Assembly (NCBI RefSeq): GCF_000968685.2
Contig: NZ_LAKD02000006.1
Location: 153,444-217,443 of the forward strand
Length of the DNA stretch: 64,000 nucleotides
Source: Streptomyces antioxidans
GTDB taxonomy: Bacteria > Actinomycetota > Actinomycetes > Streptomycetales > Streptomycetaceae
Direction: 5' to 3'
In this document: positions 59,901 to 64,000 of the stretch, piece by piece
How positions within the stretch are numbered: the first letter of the stretch is position 1
How the letters are laid out: the number at the start of each line of letters is the position of its first letter
Notes under the pieces: model-generated
The model's database searches: none
Seen by the model: only the letters and a program-made list of their open reading frames with translations
Told to the model about the DNA's origin: nothing
Made by a program: the position numbers and the translations under genes

Positions 59901-61195
59901 TGGCCCTGGAGGTCCTTCAGGACCCGGCGGGCCACGCGGGTGCCGCTTTCGACGGCGCCGTCGATGAAACCGGCCCAGATGTTCGCGTAGTCGCTGCTGG
60001 CGAAGTGCAGGACTCCGGCGTTCTCCTGCTGGGCGCGGTGGTAGCGGGTGAGTTGGTGGGGCTGCTGGATCAGCCAGGTCTCCTGGGAGTAGGGGTCGGC
60101 CATCCAGTCGTGGCCAGCGGCCTCGACCACGTCGAGGTCGTCGCGCCAGACCTTCAGTGCCGCGTCGATGGCCTGGGGGTCATTGACGTCGATCCGGGTC
60201 GAGTCCGGGCCGAAGGCGACCAGCACGGCGTCGTCCTCCCCGATGAACTCGGTGCGTACGACGGAGAGGGGGTGGGCCTGAGAGGAGTAGGCGAAGAAGG
60301 GCTTGACGCGGCCACGGACCCGGATCCACGCCTTGGCGCCACGGGAGGCGGTCTTCTCCATGCTGGGGCGGAGCTTGCCGTCCGGCAGCGCGGGGGCGAT
60401 GTCGAGCTGGTGCAGGACGTTCTGCGGCACGGTGATCACCACATGCCGGGCGGCGACGGTCTGCCCCTCGCCGTAGGTGATCTCGGCGCCGTGGGCGCCG
60501 TGGGTGAGGGAGCGGACCGGTGCGGACAGTCGGACGTCGGCTTCCGCGTCGGCGGCGATGGCCTCCACCAGGCCACGGGTGCCGCCGGTGAGCCGGAAGA
60601 CCGCGGACGCCTCGTGCATCAGATGCCAGGATCCGGCGGTGGCGGCGGTCCAGCGCAGGGCGCTGGTGTAGGCGCACTGGTCGAGCGGGGCGTTGAAGTG
60701 GCCCACCCACGCGGCCTCGTTGGCGTTCCTCTCGTCGGTGGACAGCTCGAGGTCGTCAAGCATCTCCTGGAGGTTGAACTGGTCCACATCGGCCAGCCGT
60801 GGGACGGTCAGCGGTGCGTTCGGGCGGGGGATCCACCTCATGGTGTCCGCCAGCAGCCGGGTCATGCCCGGGTCGATGAGCCGCATGAAGTCGTCCAGGG
60901 TCCCGCGGCGCACCTGGTCCCCGGCGAGCCAGTAGGTCTCCTCCGAGCGGGGGCCACGGGTGATCTCCAGGCCGTAGCGGGTGATCTCGGCCCAGATGTG
61001 CGGCTGGACCCAGTGCACCCAAGTGCCGCCCATCTCCAGGTCCCGGCCCAGCCGGTGATCGGTCCAGGTCCGGCCGCCGATCCGGTCGCGCGCCTCGAGG
61101 ACGACGACCCGCGCTCCCTTCCGGCCGAGTTCACGAGCGGTGATCAGACCGGCGACTCCGGCTCCGATGACGACGACGTCTGCCTGCCCGGACAC
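59870..61195 (-). CDS. Flavin-dependent monoamine oxidase family protein
   Basis: 441 aa. FAD loop VVVIGAGVAGLITAREL and LEARDRIGGRTW at the N-terminus; C-terminal FASSDYANIWAGFIDGAVESG is the FAD-covering block of amine oxidases. GTG 61195 with AAGGAGGA is clearly the start. It should oxidise an amine to the imine or aldehyde, releasing hydrogen peroxide. Divergent from the IclR gene, and its promoter shares an element with the monooxygenase promoter at 62303. Confidence 0.9.
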   Translation of the reverse strand: MSGQADVVVIGAGVAGLITARELGRKGARVVVLEARDRIGGRTWTDHRLGRDLEMGGTWVHWVQPHIWAEITRYGLEITRGPRSEETYWLAGDQVRRGTLDDFMRLIDPGMTRLLADTMRWIPRPNAPLTVPRLADVDQFNLQEMLDDLELSTDERNANEAAWVGHFNAPLDQCAYTSALRWTAATAGSWHLMHEASAVFRLTGGTRGLVEAIAADAEADVRLSAPVRSLTHGAHGAEITYGEGQTVAARHVVITVPQNVLHQLDIAPALPDGKLRPSMEKTASRGAKAWIRVRGRVKPFFAYSSQAHPLSVVRTEFIGEDDAVLVAFGPDSTRIDVNDPQAIDAALKVWRDDLDVVEAAGHDWMADPYSQETWLIQQPHQLTRYHRAQQENAGVLHFASSDYANIWAGFIDGAVESGTRVARRVLKDLQGHQDLRRPSAG

Positions 61196-61243
61196 GTGAG
61201 TCCTCCTTCGTAGAGCCGCGACTCCCATACGCGTCCACATAAT

Positions 61244-61256
61244 GAACGCGACGTCC
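61244..61256. promoter_or_regulatory. IclR-type element upstream of the amine oxidase
   Basis: GAACGCGACGTCC is an imperfect copy of GAACGCAGCGTTC at 62303-62315. It is flanked by a direct repeat GTCCACAT (61233-61240 and 61253-61260). Confidence 0.5.
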
Positions 61257-61425
61257 ACATCGGCGCGTATGGATAGTGGGCCGCACCCGCCGCCCCGCTG
61301 TCAAGACCTCACACGGCCGCGGCCCCGGCTCCCCGTGGTGACGGCGTCCACTCCCTGAACGGGCCGACGGGTACGGTGAGGGAAAAGGTCGAGCGCGGAG
61401 CGACTCCGCACGGCGAAGGGGCCCC

Positions 61426-62220
61426 ATGAGCGACGCGTCCGGACCGGCGGACATGACCAACAAGTCCGTGACCAAAGGCGTCCGGCTGCTCCGCGAGCTG
61501 GCGGCCCAGCCCCGCTCCGGAGCCACCGTCACCACCCTCGCGAAGGCCGCGGGGATCTCCCGGCCCACCGCCTTCCGCCTGCTGTACAGCCTGGAGCAGA
61601 GCGGGCTCGTCGACCGCGTCGACAACAACTACGTCCTGGGCTGGGAGCTGGCCCGGCTCGGCCGCCACGCCGACCCCCACGCGGGCCTCGCCGCCCGCGC
61701 CCAGCCCCTGCTGCAGGAGCTGGCGGACAGGTTCAACGAGTCGGTGACCCTGTCGGTGCCGGACCCCAGGGGCGGGGTCGAGCTGATCGCCGAGGCCGCG
61801 GGCTCCCACGTGGTGAGCATCGTGCCGCACAACATGGTCGGCGAGCACTACCCGCTGCACGCCAGCTCCACCGGCAAGGTCCTGCTCGCCGACCTGCCCG
61901 TGGAGCAGGTGCTCGCGCTTCTGCCGGAGCGCCTTGAGCCCTTCGCCTCGCGCACCATCACCGATCGCGCGACCCTGCTCAAGGAGCTGGAGCAGGTCCG
62001 TGAGCAGGGCTACGGCGTCATCGACAACGAACTCGAGGAAGAGCTGCTGTCGCTGGCCCGCCCGATCCGCGACTCGTCCGGGACCCTGGTGGCGATCCTG
62101 GCCCTCGACGGGCCGCGGTACCGGTTCGGCCGGGACCGGATCCCCGAGGCCCTGCAGGAGATGCGCTCCATCGTCGACCGCCTGACCGAGGCGTTCTGGC
62201 AGGACTCACCGTCCGCCTAG
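61426..62220 (+). CDS. IclR-family transcriptional regulator
   Basis: 264 aa. Winged helix (SVTKGVRLLRELAAQPRSGA, AAGISRPTAFRLLYSLEQSGLV) then IclR effector domain (FNESVTLSVPDPRGGVELIAEA, PLHASSTGKVLLADLP). It stands between the amine oxidase and the LLM monooxygenase genes, and both promoters carry a related dyad, so it is the likely regulator of both. GCACCCC-A-GGGGTGC (62224-62238) right after the stop may terminate it. Confidence 0.92.
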   Translation: MSDASGPADMTNKSVTKGVRLLRELAAQPRSGATVTTLAKAAGISRPTAFRLLYSLEQSGLVDRVDNNYVLGWELARLGRHADPHAGLAARAQPLLQELADRFNESVTLSVPDPRGGVELIAEAAGSHVVSIVPHNMVGEHYPLHASSTGKVLLADLPVEQVLALLPERLEPFASRTITDRATLLKELEQVREQGYGVIDNELEEELLSLARPIRDSSGTLVAILALDGPRYRFGRDRIPEALQEMRSIVDRLTEAFWQDSPSA

Positions 62221-62302
62221 GGCGCACCCCAGGGGTGCCCGAAGGGCCGTAACGCCCCACCTGTTGACACCGGCCCTGGCGAGACTTCAGCATGCTCAAC
62301 AT

Positions 62303-62315
62303 GAACGCAGCGTTC
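62303..62315. promoter_or_regulatory. GAACGC-A-GCGTTC dyad upstream of the LLM monooxygenase
   Basis: A perfect 6-bp inverted repeat with a one-base centre, 80 bases before the ATG of the monooxygenase gene. A further TGAACGC half-site lies at 62322-62328. Confidence 0.6.
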
Positions 62316-62395
62316 GCATACTGAACGCCGCTCCCTCAGGTGCTCTGCGGAACTCCCACCGCAGGAAGGCCCCGCCCCTCGCCCTGGAGCGCAGC

Positions 62396-63817
62396 ATGAG
62401 CAATCAGCCGCTGAAGTTCTTCGCCTTCGACGTCACCGCTCCCGCCCATCTGACCGCGGGTTCCTGGCGTGACCCGGAGGACGAGGGCTGGCGCTACACC
62501 GACGTGGACTACTGGACCGACACGGCCCGGATGCTGGAGGACGCCTGCTTCGACGGCGTCTTCTTCGCCGACACCGTCGGATACCACGATGTCCACGGCG
62601 GGTCCCCCGACGCCGCGATGCGCGACGCCGCCCAGTTCCCGATCAACGACCCGGCCCTGGTCGTCCCGGCGATGGCCTCGGTCACCCGGCACCTGGGTTT
62701 CGGCGTCACCGCTTCCCTGACGTACGAGCAACCGTACGCGCTGGCCCGCAAGTTCAGCACGCTGGACCATCTGACGGCCGGACGGGTCGGCTGGAACATC
62801 GTCACCTCCTACAGCGAATCGGCCGCGCGCAACCTCGGCCTCGGGACGCAGGTCCCGCACGACAAGCGCTACGACATGGCGGACGAGTACCTGGAGGTCT
62901 GCTACAAGCTGTGGGAGAGCTCCTGGCAGGACGACGCGGTCATCCGCGACACGGAGGCCGGAGCCTATCTCGATCCGCGGCGCATCCATCCCATCGGCCA
63001 CAAGGGCACCTACTTCGAGGTCCCCGGCGTCCACCTGTGCCAGCCGTCCCCGCAGCGGACCCCCGTGCTCTTCCAGGCGGGTGCCTCCTCGCGCGGCACG
63101 CTCTTCGCCGCGCGGCACGCCGAAGCGGTCTTCGTGAACACGATGACGCCCGAGCTCACCCGGCACGGCGTCGACCGGATCCGGACCGCGGTCGCGCGGG
63201 CGGGCCGCGACCCCAGGAGCGTCAAGGTCCTCGCCCTGATCACCGTGATCGTCGCGCCCACCGACGCACAGGCGCGGGAGAAGTACGAGCGGCACCTGGC
63301 GAAGGTGAGTTACGAGGGTGCGCTGGCCCGGTACGCGGGCTGGACCGGGATCGACCTCAGCAACGTCGACCCCGACCTGCCGCTCCAGTACGCCGACGTG
63401 GACGGCTCGCGCTCGATCGTGGAGATGTTCTCCAAGGCGGACCCCGGCCGGACCTGGACCACCCGGCAGATCGCCGAGTTCATCGGCGTCGGCGGCACCG
63501 GCGCGGTCATCGTCGGCTCCCCGCGCACGGTCGCCGCCGAGCTGCGCACCTGGCGGGACGTGGCGGACCTCGACGGCTTCAACCTCAGCTACGCGACCAA
63601 GCCCGGCGGCTGGGAGGACTTCATCGAGCTGGCGCTCCCGGAGCTGCGGCGGCAGGGCCTGGCCCGCGACGCCTACGACGAGCGGGCCACCACCCTGCGC
63701 GAGCGCTTCTACGGCGCGGGCCAGCGCCGCACCCTGCCCGACCACCCGGCCTCCGGGATCCGCGCCGCGCGGCACGAGGGCGGCCAACTGCCGGGCGCGG
63801 TGGGCGCGCTGGCCTGA
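62396..63817 (+). CDS. NtaA/SnaA/DszA-family FMN-dependent monooxygenase
   Basis: 473 aa of the LLM subfamily that uses reduced FMN supplied by a separate reductase. It shows LKFFAFDVTAPAHLTAGSWR, the long FSTLDHLTAGRVGWNIVTSY, the SSRGTLFAARHAEAVF segment and the C-terminal SYATKPGGWEDFIELALPEL. Known relatives oxidise nitrilotriacetate, EDTA, pristinamycin or dibenzothiophene sulfone. ATG 62396 was chosen by family start; ribosome site is weak. The flavin reductase that should serve it starts 72 bases after its stop. Confidence 0.9.
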   Translation: MSNQPLKFFAFDVTAPAHLTAGSWRDPEDEGWRYTDVDYWTDTARMLEDACFDGVFFADTVGYHDVHGGSPDAAMRDAAQFPINDPALVVPAMASVTRHLGFGVTASLTYEQPYALARKFSTLDHLTAGRVGWNIVTSYSESAARNLGLGTQVPHDKRYDMADEYLEVCYKLWESSWQDDAVIRDTEAGAYLDPRRIHPIGHKGTYFEVPGVHLCQPSPQRTPVLFQAGASSRGTLFAARHAEAVFVNTMTPELTRHGVDRIRTAVARAGRDPRSVKVLALITVIVAPTDAQAREKYERHLAKVSYEGALARYAGWTGIDLSNVDPDLPLQYADVDGSRSIVEMFSKADPGRTWTTRQIAEFIGVGGTGAVIVGSPRTVAAELRTWRDVADLDGFNLSYATKPGGWEDFIELALPELRRQGLARDAYDERATTLRERFYGAGQRRTLPDHPASGIRAARHEGGQLPGAVGALA

Positions 63818-63875
63818 CCCGTCACCGCACTGACCTGACCTGTCTACGCACCGGCCTGACCCGTCACATCGAAGG
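63813..63875 (+). repeat. Three imperfect 21-bp tandem repeats
   Basis: A unit beginning CCTGACCCGTCAC recurs at 63813-63833, 63834-63854 and 63855-63875, with several changes between copies. It runs from the monooxygenase stop to just before the reductase ribosome site. Confidence 0.75.
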
Positions 63876-63889
63876 GAGCAAGCATCACC

Positions 63890-64000
63890 ATGACCACCGC
63901 CCCACCCACCCGCCCCGGCCTCCGCATCGACCAGCTGGACTTCCGGCACGTCATGTCCCACCTGCCCACCGGTGTGGTGGCGGTGACCGCCGTGGAACCC
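63890..64000 (+). CDS. Flavin reductase family protein (3' end outside window)
   Basis: The first 37 codons are visible. After an 11-residue Pro-rich start comes IDQLDFRHVMSHLPTGVVAVTAV, which matches the opening strand and helix of FMN reductases of two-component monooxygenases (FRxVMGxFPTGVxVVT). AAGGGAG precedes the ATG. It is expected to supply reduced FMN to the monooxygenase just upstream. Confidence 0.75.
   Translation, partial: MTTAPPTRPGLRIDQLDFRHVMSHLPTGVVAVTAVEP

Overview
The window looks like a Streptomyces chromosome, or that of a close high-GC actinomycete. The DNA is GC-rich with third-position GC bias, and GTG/TTG starts are common. The gene set is typical of the group: SigJ-type ECF factor, RsbW-like ATPase, DUF1996 and DUF305 proteins, F420-type reductase, MmyB-type regulator, and many IclR/TetR/MarR regulators. 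I see no rRNA, tRNA, CRISPR, phage or transposase. The region is accessory: small catabolic islands, each with its own regulator.

Layout. 1-3693: 3' part of a fused indolepyruvate:ferredoxin oxidoreductase and an acyl-CoA dehydrogenase. 3744-4337: lipoprotein. 4366-16997 (minus): a tightly coupled 13-gene carbohydrate operon with a ribose-type ABC transporter, UlaG-like hydrolase, KDPG-type aldolase, four dehydrogenases (two Zn-ADH, SDR, 2-hydroxyacid DH), glycerol kinase, shikimate-DH-like protein, cupin phosphoglucose isomerase and a terminal RpiR regulator. A 13-bp inverted repeat lies upstream. 17392-18748: anti-sigma-type ATPase and an IclR regulator. 18821-19047: two gene remnants fused at a deletion scar. 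19167-25054: redox genes with MarR and LysR regulators. 25550-29941: L-glutamate-oxidase-like enzyme, thiamine-diphosphate 2-oxoacid decarboxylase and a PixA/AidA-family protein. 29957-36925: 2-aminobenzoyl-CoA (or salicylyl-CoA) pathway under a PaaX-type regulator. 36955-43254: truncated epoxide hydrolase, SigJ/AhpD pair, YVTN propeller, DUF2165, DUF1996 and DUF305 proteins.

43303-55879 is the most interesting block. An IclR regulator, an aldehyde dehydrogenase, a BlcC/AttM-like lactonase and a hydroxyacid-oxoacid transhydrogenase are present together with Zn-ADH, FAH-fold hydratase, FMN hydroxyacid oxidase, SDR and MHS transporter. The parts resemble the Agrobacterium gamma-butyrolactone (blc/att) pathway, and a shared GACAGCGTC-type element occurs in three promoter regions. 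In a genus that signals with gamma-butyrolactones, this is a candidate lactone-turnover regulon. A TetR/F420-reductase pair sits inside the block.

56035-64000: an LLM flavin oxidoreductase preceded by a 24-residue leader peptide with two Leu-Cys-Arg motifs (sulfur-type attenuation), an MFS exporter with a divergent MmyB-type regulator, then a flavin amine oxidase, an IclR regulator, an NtaA/SnaA-type monooxygenase and the start of its flavin reductase. The amine oxidase and monooxygenase promoters share a GAACGC-N-GCGTTC-like element.
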